This document shows positions 12,301-24,800 of a stretch of 64,000 nt of DNA, piece after piece (within the stretch, counting starts at the first letter, position 1; each line of letters opens with the position of its first letter). Source of the DNA: Sclerodactyla briareus (lineage: Eukaryota > Echinodermata > Holothuroidea > Dendrochirotida > Sclerodactylidae); contig JAODTK010000300.1 in the NCBI GenBank assembly GCA_026419785.1, forward strand, positions 587,637 to 651,636, read 5' to 3'. The position numbers and the translations under genes were made by a program. The notes under the pieces are model-generated. The model had not been told where the DNA came from, did not search any database, and worked only from the letters and a program-made list of their open reading frames with translations.

Positions 12301-13150
12301 CCCCTTGTAGATGAAAACAATGAGGGAGAAATCGTACATCACTTCCGTGCACTGATCCAAATTAGAGCCTGATATTTGACTTGTCTAACATACTAAAAAT
12401 TTGGAGCAGCCCCACTGTACAGAGTTGTACGGCCCAAAAAATTTTTCCCATTTTGGAATTTATGAATATTGTTGTGGGAGGAATGTACTAATTTGTAGAC
12501 AGAACAGTCTCATGACACACATGAAGTAACAATAATAAACAGACCATAGTTTTAACATATGTTTGTATGTTCCAATCACATTTTTAATTGGCTCCATGAT
12601 GATTTGCTAATCTCATTTCTTTCAGGACTCCTCAGCGTCCAGTCCTTTTCGGATAGTTCAGGGATATGTATGGACAACTGCTGCCATCGAAGACAAAAAA
12701 AACCTCTAGAGCTACAAAAAAAGGCTGGCCATGAAAATGAAATTCGGTAGTTTCAACTTAAGTCCACCCGTGTCACCCTGGCCTGGGCTGTGTGAAGGGT
12801 CATGAATGTGCCAAAACTAAAATTGACTAATCATTTCATGTAGGCTACAGTAGGTTTGCCACTATACATTCAAACTGTGAAGTGGATATAAGGTCTCGTT
12901 GTCAACATTACACCTGCTTACCTGTGTTAATTTCAATATAACCGAGCAACTCAGCATCGGATCTTGTACAGGATTTTGATTTTAGCATATCGTCTGGTAT
13001 CACTAGGCAACGTACTACGAAAAGGCAAATGGCAAAGACAACAAAATACGTTTAGTAAAGTGGGGTAAAAAAAAGATGTGCGGTAGTTGAGGTAAACAGA
13101 AACAGCCCCCTCACAGGTCAAGGTGAGTTAATTTTCAGATTGTTGGACAT
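9376..13150. other. Unassigned DNA
   Basis: No recognisable gene. The short frames are unsupported. Some stretches, such as CCTAGGCTAGGCC near 11870, share GCCTAGGC-type words with the 31.5 kb block, but no clear repeat boundary was seen. Confidence 0.35.
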
Positions 13151-13159
13151 TGTATCCAG

Positions 13160-14385
13160 CCATCTCTAGTTTTTCGGGTGAAAGTCGGGCTATTGCCCTT
13201 GATATCTCTAATCTCTAAGGCTCGCCAAACTACTTCATTTGGTATCAGCCCCCTTCTACCTCTTGGGACTGCCAGTGTTTCTTACCGGTCACTCTATCTC
13301 GTTAGGGTTGATGGTGCGCTCTCCGAGACCTTACCTTATCATGCTGGTGTTCCTCAAGGTTGTTTTTCTCTCCTACACTCTTTCCCATTTTTATTCATGA
13401 TTTCTAGCTCTACATCTTATAGATTTCACTCATGTGCTGATCTTTCTAACCCTTCACACCACTTCTCTGTTGCTTTCCCCGCCCCCCCCCGAAGTGTACC
13501 GCTTTGTCTATACCAGTTCCCCCCTAGTTGCCAATCAGTTGAATAATGATCTTCTTCTATTTGAACTGGGGCACTGCTATCTGGTTTACCTTCAACCATC
13601 TACAACTCAGAAACGGCTGATTTCTGGTTGTGTTTCTGTGCACCAGCTATTTTCATGCTTAACCAATCCTCCCTCCGTCTACTACTTCTCGTAATATACT
13701 GGTATGGAAATCAGCAACAACCTGTCCTGGCACCTCTCATCAAGTCTATCACTATTAATGCTTCTAGAAACTTGGGCTTCTTATTCCGCGCAAGGAAATA
13801 CTTCACCTCACAAAAGCTACTTCTGCTTTACAAGCCCAAATTCACCCCTAAATGGAATATGGTTGCCATATTTGGGGTGGGTCTTCTCCATCCTCTCTCA
13901 ATGTCTTGGATCGTATCCGAGAAAGGCCATTCGTCTCATCAACGATGATTATCTTACTTCCTCACTTCTTCAGTCTCTATCCCACGCAGATCTATCATCT
14001 CTCTGCCGCCTTTACTGTTACTTTTATTGTCAATTTCTTCTGAGCGTCGGATGCGCTGTTCCTCATTTACTCGCGGTTAACTCGCCATACTCGCTCTTCT
14101 TCTTCCAGCCACCCGTTTCGGTCACATCTTCCACGTCATCGCATTGAAACCTATGCTCGCTCTTTTTTCCTCGCATCTTTCGCTTGCCTGGAATAGGCTT
14201 CCTCGGGATGTATTTCCTCCTGTATTTTGACCTTCCACGGTTCAAGAGTATAATCAACAAGCTGGATCTCTCCTCTTTTTCTTTGTCTCTTGTGCTTGGG
14301 GTTGCCTGTTTTTGTGTAGTTAGGCCATTATGGGTTCGCCCTTCTCGTGTCACTTCGTGAAAAAAAAAAATATATATATCAAGAA
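13160..14385 (+). pseudogene. Decayed CR1/Jockey-type LINE, C-terminal half of reverse transcriptase
   Basis: Successive pieces in different plus frames line up with the order of a non-LTR reverse transcriptase. FGIS...VDGALSETLPYHAGVPQG (about 13235-13365) holds the GVPQG motif. It is followed by a block equivalent to the catalytic YADD region, here degraded to HSCADLS (about 13420-13445). Then come NNDLLLFELG...PSTTQ (about 13540-13610), ASRNLGFLFRARKYF (about 13760-13805), CHIWGGSSPSSL..LDRI (about 13860-13915) and RLINDDYLTSSLLQSLSHADLSSL (about 13930-14000). A serine/histidine/arginine-rich tail ends at a poly-A plus TA tract at 14361-14379. Several frameshifts and the altered catalytic box mean it is inactive and 5' truncated. 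The family placement rests on the characteristic thumb/tail motifs; finer clade assignment would need a phylogeny. Confidence 0.88.
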
Positions 14386-14757
14386 ATTGGTGTAAGCTTC
14401 AAAGGCTAGCGATATATTTTCCTGTCATGACTATGTGAAAAAATAGTAATCCTTTCCGACTTGATTGCCAAATCCCCCCAATCCCCCCTCCCCTCTAACC
14501 CTTTTCTAAGCTGCGTCGTTTCAATAAGTGAGTGGGATGGCGGACGTTCATGTTTGGCTAATGGGGGGCAGTCTGGATTCCTTCTTGACATTCAGCCACA
14601 TCCTTGGCTACTGCTGATAGGACCGTGTGCCCAATTTCAGGATTCTTGAGGAGGCAGGGATGTTTACTGGTGAGCTGCTTGGATTCGAGACCATCAACTG
14701 CTCTCCCGACATATGAAGCTGTCACTGTCCTGGTTGGCACAGGCACCTGGTGGTTGT
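14386..14757. other. Unassigned DNA
   Basis: Nothing recognised. The open frames on both strands overlap and one is driven by the poly-C run. Confidence 0.35.
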
Positions 14758-14783
14758 CCCCCCCCCCCCCCCCCCCCCCCCCC
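14758..14783. repeat. Poly-C run (26 C)
   Basis: This is an uninterrupted homopolymer; its true length is likely uncertain. The proline-rich and glycine-rich frames across it are artefacts. Confidence 0.95.
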
Positions 14784-15954
14784 TCAACTGGGGTGCTAGT
14801 GTAGCTCATTGGTTTTCGGTTACCTCAGGAAGTTGAAATGCTTGGTAAGGGCCAGGTTGTGTTGCTTGCCCATTAGGCTGGGTATTGAAGCGCAGGTCAA
14901 TGTGGCAGCGCTAGGAGAGAGTGAGGTTGGGGGTGTCTGCCTTAAAACACTACATGGACAGTGATCACTGCATTACATTTCATAAATGTGCACATGTCTC
15001 ATATGCACTGAAATCCTCTCTTTCACAGTCAATTTGTCAAGTCCCTACCCCTCGGGATGGGCTGGAGATGGTTACCATTGAGCTCCCCTACGCAGACATC
15101 CCATATCCTTATTGATTTTTCGTGCAACCAGGAGCAACAAGCTGAAAACCCAGAGCCTGCTCCTGCAAGCAAAACCCCAGTGGTGTGTATGTGGGAAGTG
15201 CAGCCCTTGCCGACCAGATAGAGAACAAATGCTGCTAGATATGGAGCTAATCAGTGTATAACTGACACTGAAGCATTCGCAGACATTTGTATGAATGCAC
15301 ATGTATTAGGAGTGAACATTAGGGCTAGAGAGGATGAGTTGGTGGATGCTGAAGACAGAAGCAATTGCAACTAACCGCCACTATCACTACCGGAATTATA
15401 TTTACTGGCGATTTGGCAAAATGGGGTCGTGGGAAATAGAATTGGTAAATCTCCTCCACGTGTGTGTGCAAAATATAAGATTCCGTTTCCCTTTCCCCAG
15501 AAGGCCGTTACACAGGCTATATTGCTGGAGGAAATCTTCCAGTGTGACCTACAGTAATCCTAGATACTCATAGGTACTATAAATAACAGGGAATCCATTT
15601 CTAATACAGTGATGTTGGGCTTATTATAAACCCACCCTCAAGTTCCGTAAGTCGGCAATCAATTTCACATAGCTTGATCACCGTGAATGTGCTATGAATC
15701 TTTTACACTTCAATACTGGAAACATCTCTGACTTTTAGATTCCCTATTCAAAACGACTTTACCTTTCTGATTTTTTAGTGTACTCCACAATTCAAACTAT
15801 TCATAGGATATGTGGTTATCCCTGTCGTGTGTTGAGTGGCATCTACAGCTCATTTAGTGGATTGGCTTAGAAATTTTGCAACAAATAACATGTCCCAATA
15901 GGTTACATGACGGGTATGAACAACCTTAGGAAATAGAAAATGTTTCACCACACA
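14784..15954. other. Unassigned DNA
   Basis: No gene or repeat family recognised. Confidence 0.35.
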
Positions 15955-16045
15955 TTAATAATAATACTGCGTTTCAATTTTTATAGCGCCTTACACATGG
16001 CAACCCATCTCAAGTGCTTCACAATATATCGTTGCTTTTAGGAGC
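15955..16045 (-). repeat. SINE/LINE-type 3' tail, minus strand
   Basis: Read on minus: TGTGAAGCACTTGAGATGGG, then AAGGCGCTATAAAAATTGAA, then a short ATTATTATT tail. This AAGCGCTATAAA...(ATT)n layout is a widespread retroposon tail in invertebrate genomes. The body upstream (to about 16200) is not recognised. Confidence 0.6.
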
Positions 16046-17679
16046 TACTTGACTTCAGATAGCCATTCAATCATGTAACATCAAAGAAAAAAATAGTTCA
16101 ACCAGCTAGGGGTTCACAACTGCAAAAATGCTTCAACGGAATTGCAAAATAAGCTGACTGTGTTGCTAAATCCTGGTTATACCTACGTACCAACGATAAT
16201 GGTAACATTCATGCATTTTTTCAGCCCGAACCAGTGTGCTATAATTCTCATATAACATTTTTGCTGTACCAATCATGGTCCTATGATGTGTTGTATAGCA
16301 CTCTTTGGTTGAGGACTTGCCTCTTCCTCATTTGTTGTTTAGCTAATCCAACTTTTGAGGGAATTGCAGGTCATGGGGACATAACAATTACAGCAACTAT
16401 GGCTATACTTTCCCAGAAGAAATAACCTGGTCAATGTTCTGGCATGGAACACAGAGGGTTTTTTTGGTAGATTCAAGGCTCTGTTCAACCACTATTATCT
16501 TGCATGAACAAACTTGAAATGAGATAATCCATTATTCTACAGCTTATCCTATAATTCCCGAATATCTAAGGTTGGATCGTCGGTCTATAGCTCTAGCCAT
16601 CCTCTATTTTGGCATGTACAGGCAGCTGGTCTTGTCCTGTTGGCGTGAATATGATGGAACTACTACCACTGCTGCTGCTGCTGCTCATTGGGTTTTGAGG
16701 AGAGATAAAATTCAAGATTGGATCTATTTGTTTCTTTTCTTGTATTTTGGGTGAGAATAATGATAAAGTTCAATTTCTCAACTTTTATTGTGCCATAAAC
16801 ATCTTACTCAAATTAGGCTATGCACGGGACTTGGCATTGCCTCTCTATTATCAAGCTGAATGTTGAGTCATGATGTTTATTCCCTGAGAATCGCCCAACA
16901 CCATTCATCTCCCTTCAATCCACCTATAGAACCCGACTAGATATACGTCTCGGAGGTGGGCAGGCCATTTGATGGTTTTTTTTTTCCGTGGCTCTGCATC
17001 CTGTAAAACTAGGATAATCTAATCCGATAAGAGCTCCTTCAGAGAGGTTCATGGGATATCCCCCAAATCGCTCCTACACTCTTATCCAGGTTAGATTTAC
17101 CTTGTATAGCATATCAGTTTGCTAGCCAAATTGGCATGATTTGCTATCTATCCAACAACTAATTAGCATTTTGGTGAATAGGCAACACACACAAGCTTGG
17201 GAAGTCTGCCATTTTCATTGAACGAGGCTAATCAAAAACGAATCACTAAATTGAACCTGCTGAGAATCGTGACTATTCTTCCGGTGAGCTCCTGTACCCA
17301 TTCCTGAGAACTTGGTTGTTGTCAAGTGGGGTTAGGTAGTTCCGTGTTTCAGGCATTAGAGTTCTGGATTTTTTTCGTACTATGTCATCACTGTAGTGTT
17401 ATATTTCAGGAATCCCTATAAAATCACCCCACTGTTATTTTTCACTATCATCTCAGCTGTGCTTAGTGATATCGTAATTACTATTTTTTTATTCTGTTTT
17501 AACATCTTCATTACATTGTAAATATATATAATGAATTTTAAATCAATTCATGGTGTTGTTTTCATAATTTTATGGTCAGTTGTTTTTTATATTCTTGCCC
17601 ACACTTCTACATATAGTATTGTAATAACACTGTTATAGCATATAACAGTTTTTCATCATGTTGAAATATTGGATGGGCT
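16046..17679. other. Unassigned DNA
   Basis: No gene supported. There is a short (CTG)5 run at 16669-16684. Confidence 0.35.
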
Positions 17680-18360
17680 TTTACGAACTTGGTTATGACC
17701 CTAATCATCAATCACCCGTTTTGTCTCGCCTGAAGAAATCCAGGAAGAGACTTAAGTGGTCACTAATGGCTTGTGTCTGGGTGTGTATATATGTCCCACT
17801 CTCTCGTTAGCAGGAATCCACAAACCGGGAGGCAATATGACAAAATTTTTCTGTGTAGCCCGGGTTATTGGTGTACACGGCTGATTAGATTTTGGGCACA
17901 AAGTCTTCAGTTGGTTAATTAGTTTATTTCATGTAATTTATTTGTTGAGCTCGTTTAGCGAGATTACTCACGAACTGTCTTTGCCTCAGTGATGTAGTTT
18001 GGCATGTAGGACCTTATACAGGTGATGAACTGATTTAGATTTCAAGCCTGAAATAATGCTAATTGAGTGGTTTTATTTGCCATACTTTAATGTGAATTTT
18101 CCAAGTTTTGGCGGAATTTCAGGAAACTTGTTGGATGTGGTCTACCATGGTTCCCAGATATAATTTTATAATTTATAAGTGAAGTCGGGCCTGGATGTCA
18201 TTTAATGTGTCTAATTGACATATCTTAATGCATTTCTGAAAATTTGTTTGGATTTCCACAAAACTTGGTAGATGTTCATAGTGATCCGCCTTTGATCTCA
18301 GATCATTTTGAAGGTACTGCTGGGGTAAGTAGAGGTCATTATATGTGCCCCTAATGTGCA
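17680..18360 (+). repeat. Family A long copy, plus orientation
   Basis: The block contains GTTAGCAGGAATCCACAAACC, ATATGACAAAATTTT, GTGTACACGG, TTAATTAG, CAGTGATGTAGTTTGG and GTAGGACCT, followed by AACTTGTTGGATG and AAACTTGGTAGATG. The same boxes appear in reverse complement and in the same relative order at 24180-24800. A more diverged version is found at 59740-60850. Confidence 0.7.
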
Positions 18361-19074
18361 TAATTATTCCAATTTCCATCTCGGTAAGAATTTTGCCCAA
18401 TCTGATTAGACATTCAGAATACTGTAACCCTTTTTCTTCCTCCTTCCTTGCCTGGACTGGGGACAAATGTGCGGTTCCTAAAGTATATTTTAGGCAATCC
18501 TTGACTGCTGCGTGGGATAGTTTTGGGTTGAGTGTGTGGGGTGAGGCCGGGGGAGGTTGTTTGCAAGCAAAGAGGAAGATGCCCGGCTGCTAAGGATTTA
18601 AACATTTCAAGTTGGATTTTGGCTCAAATGAGGTGACTGGGTCAAAGAGTGGACTGAGCGATAGAACTTCATTCAAATTTTGGGTATTTATGGAGAGGGG
18701 GGGGGGGGGGGGCATGAAAAGAAAAAACCATTACGGGCTTTTGTAATATATCCAACTTTTTGTTTTAGTTATTTTAGGAATTTTTAGTGGCAAGGGCCAT
18801 GTGGGCTGGCAACTGTTGCAACAGCACCAGATCAAAATTAGGGTACATTGGTCTGATTGCAGTATGCTCCAAATCATGTTGAAGTACTCATACTCCCGCT
18901 GCTATATCTTACATCAGGTGCCCTTATAATCCCAGTCAACATTATGTTCTGTTTAAGTCGCGGGCCGTCTATTGTTCACTCAAACTCTCTACCAACTGGT
19001 TTAGAGCATCCATCGGTGCATTCCGGATCAAAGTACAATGACTGAACGTATAGCATTCACATGTGGAACAATCT

Positions 19075-19076
<2 letters not shown>
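18361..19076. other. Unassigned DNA with a poly-G run
   Basis: A G run lies at 18697-18712. Nothing else was recognised. Confidence 0.4.

Positions 19077-19114
<38 letters not shown>
19077..19114. repeat. Poly-C run (38 C)
   Basis: The longest homopolymer in the window. A proline-rich open frame across it is an artefact. Confidence 0.95.
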
Positions 19115-19115
<1 letters not shown>

Positions 19116-20119
19116 TAAAAACAACTTTGATCATGTTTATCACACAGAGCATCATTCAGCTGCTATTCCACAAAAAGTCAATTTTACCGTTGTCGCCTCT
19201 TATGGCTGGTGGGAGTCTCAGACCATACTAATACAACCCACAACCCGGCTAAGTTATTGTAGTACGCAATGGCTGAAACCAGGGTCCGCAAATTGCATAA
19301 CTCCATGATTCAAGCTTGGCTGGCTGAGTCCAACAAATTTTTGGTTGGTGTAGTCCACATCTGATCCTGACGAAAAGTCTAGTAATTTTGAGGTCACAGT
19401 CCAACTTGGTGGATATGCTTTGGGTGAGGGAAATCTCTTGATTAAGATTGACGCACCCCACTGATTGAACAAATGTGGGGATATACATGCTGGCAATTTA
19501 TCTACCTGCCATTGTCTAGTTCCTTTTGCTTCCTGGCACTGATCCAAAAAGGGATGCCTTAAATGACCTGGTAAGATATTTTTTCCAGTTGATCAGACAG
19601 TTTCTCACTGGTTCACAGCAATCTCCTGGATTCATTTCGTTTATTTGAAACAAAAAATAGCGAAAACCGCAGGATTCAATGCTTATGTTCTTGTGCCTAC
19701 GAACCATTCTGAAAAATTGCAGCCCTTCTGGTGGACCTGGATATGCCACGCTTGGTTGATGATTGAAATGGCATTTGTATGAATACAGTGGACTAATATT
19801 TTTCCGTTGCTTCACTTAGTCGCAGAACTCATTCTGGGGTGCTACAATTTAATTCTGGTTGTTCTATGAAGCCTTCTTGGCACTGTCAAAGGAACCACTA
19901 GGGGCATCCGTACCAATCTTATCAGGATTGAACTATCGGACTGACTTGTTCCCTGGGACCGACTGACAGCATTCACCGGGAGAGCCATATCGTCAAGGAA
20001 CACCAACTTTGCGTTTCCACATGGGGTGGGGGTTGCTGTGGCAGGGCCCCTAGTCCCTCCAATTTATGGCCCTGGGCACCACAACCAAAGACTCTTTTGA
20101 ACCCAAGTTTGATCTGTTT
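19115..20119. other. Unassigned DNA
   Basis: No gene supported. The overlapping minus-strand frames at 19249-19547 show no domain. Confidence 0.35.
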
Positions 20120-20500
20120 TGGAGGCAGATTATCTTGGTTGTCAGTGGAGCTACAGACTACAAAACTGATTGCGAGTTCGAATCCTTTGAATGCCCGAGG
20201 CTTGTCCGCATGCTCTTGGACAATGCAGGTCCCCTGAATGTCCCCATGTAAAAGTTGGGACCTTGTTAAGTGACTTATGGATAACACTCACACCATTTAC
20301 GTCCCAATTGGCAAGTCCCCTGGGGACAACGATGGGGACCATACTGAATTGGTGTCGGGAGTATCCAGAAGGCAGGGTATACTGTATAGTAGGGTTAGAC
20401 ACTAAGTCACTAATGATCAGGGGTAATATCTGTAAGGCACATTCATCAATGTCATGACATGGAAAAGTGCTATATAGACACAAAATACTATTATCTTATA
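20120..20500 (+). repeat. tRNA-derived SINE-like element
   Basis: There is a good RNA polymerase III B box, GAGTTCGAATCC, at 20174-20185. About 30-40 bp upstream, TTGGTTGTCAGTGG (about 20135-20148) is a plausible degraded A box. The 3' end has the common retroposon tail GAAAAGTGCTATATAGAC followed by an ACAAAATACTATTAT tract (20462-20495). Head, unrelated body and tail in that order suggest a SINE. Exact ends and target duplications were not seen, and the open frames on both strands inside it are shadows. Confidence 0.55.
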
Positions 20501-22424
20501 TACTGGTTACCTTTTGCCGAAAAGCATCTGTCTCTATCCTGGTAGTCTCCAACAGTGGCAAAGCTAGTCACATGAAGGAATACAAGAGAGGCGTAAATAT
20601 GCAAAATATTTATTTTCATTTGTCATTATTGATACACTTCACCAGTTCTATCTAAAACATCTAAAAATAAGAAAGCCCCCCCCCTCCTTCACAAAAATCA
20701 TCAATAAATACGAACTGAGACAAGTTTCAATCAATTACCCCCATGAGTGCAGCCACATTTACTCCTGATTGAGGATGAGGAAATTTCACTCTGTTTTGAA
20801 TCCTCGCTGCACGCCAGTGGTACTTAGGTGATATATACATTATGCATATTGAACTAAGAGCCATATAGTCTCTCCGTCCAGTAAGAGTTACTCTTGGGTT
20901 TTGCACACTGTTAGCAGTAACCCTGTTTAATAGAGCAGTTAAGTATAATAGCTATAGGGGGACTTCCTACAATATATTTTCTGACAATAATGTTTCTTGT
21001 GTATAAAAGCATTGTAAAAACACAATTCTGTAGTATCAATAGACGGTATAACAGGGCGTGCACCACTGGGCACTCACACTATGTATCAAGGGCGTGGACA
21101 CTGTGTGTGTGGGGGTGGGGACCCCCACCTTGTGAAGTCCTCTATACTAATGTTTTTCACACACAAAACGTTTCGTTGGTGAAGTTGCGGTGACTAAATT
21201 GGACCCTCTCCAACTTACGCCGTGGTTGCGTCTTTGCTTGCGGTAGCCCCGCACTCAAGCAATCAATAGTGCCCAAGAATAGGCAGCAGCTACTACTTCA
21301 TGGTACCGTTTGAAGCTGGCATTAGCTTAACTACCTGTACATGCAGTTCAATCCTCTTTCAGGTGTTTCTCCTGTAGTCCATCTCCCTGATTATGTGTTT
21401 GACTCAATCTGATTTGATACTCACATGTTAAGGAAGCCCGTTAATCATTATCATTATCAGAAGCGGTGCTTATGTGACGTGAAAAGGCAATCGCAATAAC
21501 CTGTGCCTCATCTTATGGAAAAAGTGGCTGCATGGACCCTTAATTTATTGAAGCAGGATCGTATGGCTACCACACAGCCCATCCCGCTCCACATGAATTC
21601 GTTCCCTAGACTGGAAAATGCGTTGGAGTTATTGACATCTCCACTACAATGCAGGGTCATTACGATCCTACCCATAGAACCTAACAATCTCAGGCAGCCT
21701 CTGAACACCCCCAGAAACCATCAATAACATCTAACCATCTGACAAAACCAGTCAGAGGTATTTTGAGCCGGGACCTCTTGTGTCTAACTGCATTAGATGT
21801 ATATTTAAATCAGCAGGATTTGACCAAGTCCCACTCTAACTAGGTAAATGATCCGACAATATCAATACTTTATCAGGGGACTACTTTATACGCTACTTGT
21901 GTCACAGTTCACAGCATAATAACAACAAGAAGGATCAAGTTCCCATCAATATTACTATGCCAGGCTGCCTGATTACTTGACAATGTTAAACTGTAGATGA
22001 CAATATTACAACTATCGACAATCAATATTGGTCAGTTCTACTGCAATGTCAGATCTGGTTCATGTCTTCCTTTGTAACCCGTCCCTGGTTCCCAAGCAGC
22101 ATCAATAGTGAATTTCAGCTGCAATCTGGAAATGCTACTATAATATGAAGAGCACAACCCTGTGGGGAGTGTATCAATGTCCCATTTGAAGTCTTTGGTA
22201 TGACTCGCCTATGGGTTTGCCTCATATACAAATGTGATTCATACCCACTGCTCAGTCAGGATCAGTTACTGAGGAGCAAACCTAGACTGGTGCTCTTCCA
22301 CAAGTGTGGGCTGTCGGAGGTCGTGGCACTCTTGCTATGTTTCGGATGGAATCCGTCTTGGTCATCTTCGGGAAGGACAGCCCGCTGTGATAGGTGACCA
22401 GGATTGTCTCTTTCGCCTTTCAAA
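20501..22424. other. Unassigned DNA
   Basis: No recognisable gene. Short open frames only. Confidence 0.35.
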
Positions 22425-22696
22425 TGCCAGCTCTCACTAACCTGGCATTACCCTTAAGTCTTTGGGCACTTTCACTCGCTGGGCGTGCCCATTTCTGGGA
22501 CCTCTTGCTGAACTTGACCCGGTAGGATAGGTTGCCCCCTCCATGTCTATCATAGGGTCTATCAAGGTGATAGTTGTGGTCAATTGGCAGCCAGTACATG
22601 CGAGTGAGGTATCCATCGGTACGAGTAGACACCTCTGAGATGCATACATCAAGCAGTGTGGTTATGGAACCCTTCCAAATTGGCCTGTGTGCTGAA
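22421..22696 (-). CDS. Candidate coding segment, minus strand, unknown product
   Basis: The minus strand is open for about 92 codons between a TAA and a TGA. Part of the reading is RTDGYLTRMYWLPIDHNYHL followed by a region rich in Arg, Lys and Ser. The composition (Trp, Tyr and charged residues, no low complexity) looks more like protein than most frames here. There is a possible splice acceptor (ATCTCAG, near 22636 on the minus strand) and a possible donor (CCAG/GTTAGT, near 22438). No domain is recognised. It could be one exon of a gene, a scrap of a transposon protein, or chance. Confidence 0.25.
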
Positions 22697-22699
22697 TTG

Positions 22700-23537
22700 A
22701 ACGTAATACCTTCAAGGTGTTCAAGAAGCGCTTCTTAGTTAACAACCCCTTTGATAGCCTCAATGCTGCTAGACCCTTTGACCAGCCCGGGCTTGACACG
22801 CTCTTCTTTGACACGGGCTCATCTCACACTGCCTGCCAAGTGCCATCTAGATTGAGGATCCATTCATGCTCATATCACCACATGAATGAAGCCGAGACAG
22901 CCACATGGATTTCAACTTCAGCTCATCACTTCACCATCCCTACTCCAAGACCAGAAATGGATTTCTCACTGGCCGTATCCCGAACAAGGTCACCGTTCCC
23001 GTTCACTTTGGCTTCTTGCATACACCTTCTTCTTACAATATTTTTGGGCACCATGCCAAACTCATCGGATGAGAAACGTCAATGTATTTTGGGACATTTT
23101 TTTCATCAGTGTCGGTGATCTGTACATGGGCCCCCCCCCCCCGTCAGTCACCACTGTCTAAACCATTACAGACCCATCAAAAAATCCAGTCCCCTCTCAA
23201 CCCAAACCCTCTCCATTTGGCACTCTTACCCCCACCTTCTCACATCCACAACTTCTAGAGCATCACTCTTGACGTCTCGTAATCCCATGAAACTGTCTCA
23301 ATACTGACACATGCCGCCGGGGAATCATTCCTCCCATCACCTGCTAAGCACAATGTGCTTGCCCTGTACAGTCTCAACATAACTCTGCTCCATGCCTTTC
23401 CATGTCGGCCTCCACTGCCCGTGTCAACATACAAACCTTGAAATTCGTAAAAGGTTAATTTCTCCGAAATGTATCTTACATGTCTTGAAGAAGAGTGCTA
23501 ATCTTGGCATAATTATTGCCATCAAATGTCATGGGTT

Positions 23538-23538
<1 letters not shown>
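22700..23538. other. Unassigned DNA
   Basis: Overlapping plus frames at 22717-23161 have no recognised domain. There is a short C run near 23130-23142. Confidence 0.35.

Positions 23539-23572
<34 letters not shown>
23539..23572. repeat. Poly-C run (34 C)
   Basis: Homopolymer. The proline-rich frames across it in all plus frames and the glycine run on minus are artefacts. Confidence 0.95.
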
Positions 23573-24179
23573 ACTGCAGAGCGAAGTGCATGGTTTTTTT
23601 CCTGTGAACATGTGCCTTATCTCGACTGGGAGTACCACTTGCCACCATGTCAGCCCACATTTCCAAGAGAAAATCACAGCTTGCCTATGGGAATTAGTGT
23701 CATATGCGCTAGCGGTTTTGCACACTCTCATTTGACCCTTTAATGGCCATGTCAAATCTTGAAGAAGCCCAAGAATGCTTGAAAGGGAAACAATACACTT
23801 TGCTTCATCAATATCATCAACGGTCTGCAACCGTCTTCACCAACGACCGCTCATCAGCCTCCAGTTTCTAAGTCCTGCCCTGGTCGCAGTTGAAAACCTC
23901 CTCTCTGCAGTTTCGTTGATAATCCACTTGCTGCCAAAGACAATGAATTGAAACATCAGAACTTTGGCCGTCTACAAACTCCAAATCGCAGTGGTGAAAG
24001 GATTATCTAGTCACCCTAATGAATATTCTGATCACCCCCAACTCTCTTACTTGCATCATGTCACACGAAACACATATTTTCACATATAATACATAGAATT
24101 CCCAAAATACACTGACCATAGTTTTACTCTCAAAACAAAGTCCCTTAATTTCTTCTTCTTCTTCATGTCATGCCCCCCC
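23573..24179. other. Unassigned DNA
   Basis: Nothing recognised. Confidence 0.35.
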
Positions 24180-24800
24180 CACTCTTTCTCCATAATACCC
24201 AATTGAAATACATTAGGCACTACAATGACCTCTACTCCCCCATCTGTCCCTTTAAATGATCAGGATCAAAGTTGATCACATGAATTCCATCTACCAATTT
24301 TTGGAATCAACAAACTTCCGAAAGTTGCATAAATTATTGCAATTAGACACATACATGACCTCCAGTGGACCCCCCCCGACTTCACTTTTGAATTTTCATT
24401 CAGGACCCCTGGAGACCAACACACATCCCCTCAATTTTTGTGGAATCCGACAAACGTGAAAATTCGCATAAATTATTCAAATCAGACCACTTAAATTAGC
24501 ATATTTTAGGCTAAAACTAATCCGTTCATCTACCTGTCACCAGGTCCTACCTCCCAAACTACATCACTGTAGGCCATACAGTTTCTTCGTAATGTTTCTA
24601 ACAAAAGCTCAATCAACATGAATTACTAAAATAGCTAATTACCCAACTTAATGAAATACTTTTTGCTGTAAAATACAATCATCGTGTACACCCAACCCGG
24701 TTGCTACACACAAAATTTTGTCATATCGGCTCACGGTTTGTGAGAAATCCTGCTAACAAGGAAATTGTGACATACACACACTCATACAGACAATACACAC
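24180..24800 (-). repeat. Family A long copy, minus orientation
   Basis: In reverse complement this matches 17680-18360 box by box: GTTAGCAGGATTTCTCACAAACCG, GATATGACAAAATTTTGTGTGTAGC, GGTGTACACGATGATT, CAGTGATGTAGTTTGG, GGTAGGACCT. Further left come family units with ATGACCTCCAGTGGACC and GCATAAATTATT on plus. The two copies are about 6 kb apart and point towards each other. Confidence 0.7.

Noticed and set aside
20120-20190. Functional tRNA gene at the B box
   Set aside because: No acceptor stem pairing or clear anticodon arm, and it continues into a SINE-like body and tail.
22717-23161. Overlapping plus frames of 133 and 91 codons
   Set aside because: No recognisable domain; two frames open together usually reflect base composition, and a C run ends one of them.
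23392-23830. Proline-rich plus frames and a glycine run on minus
   Set aside because: All cross the 34-C homopolymer and exist in every frame there.
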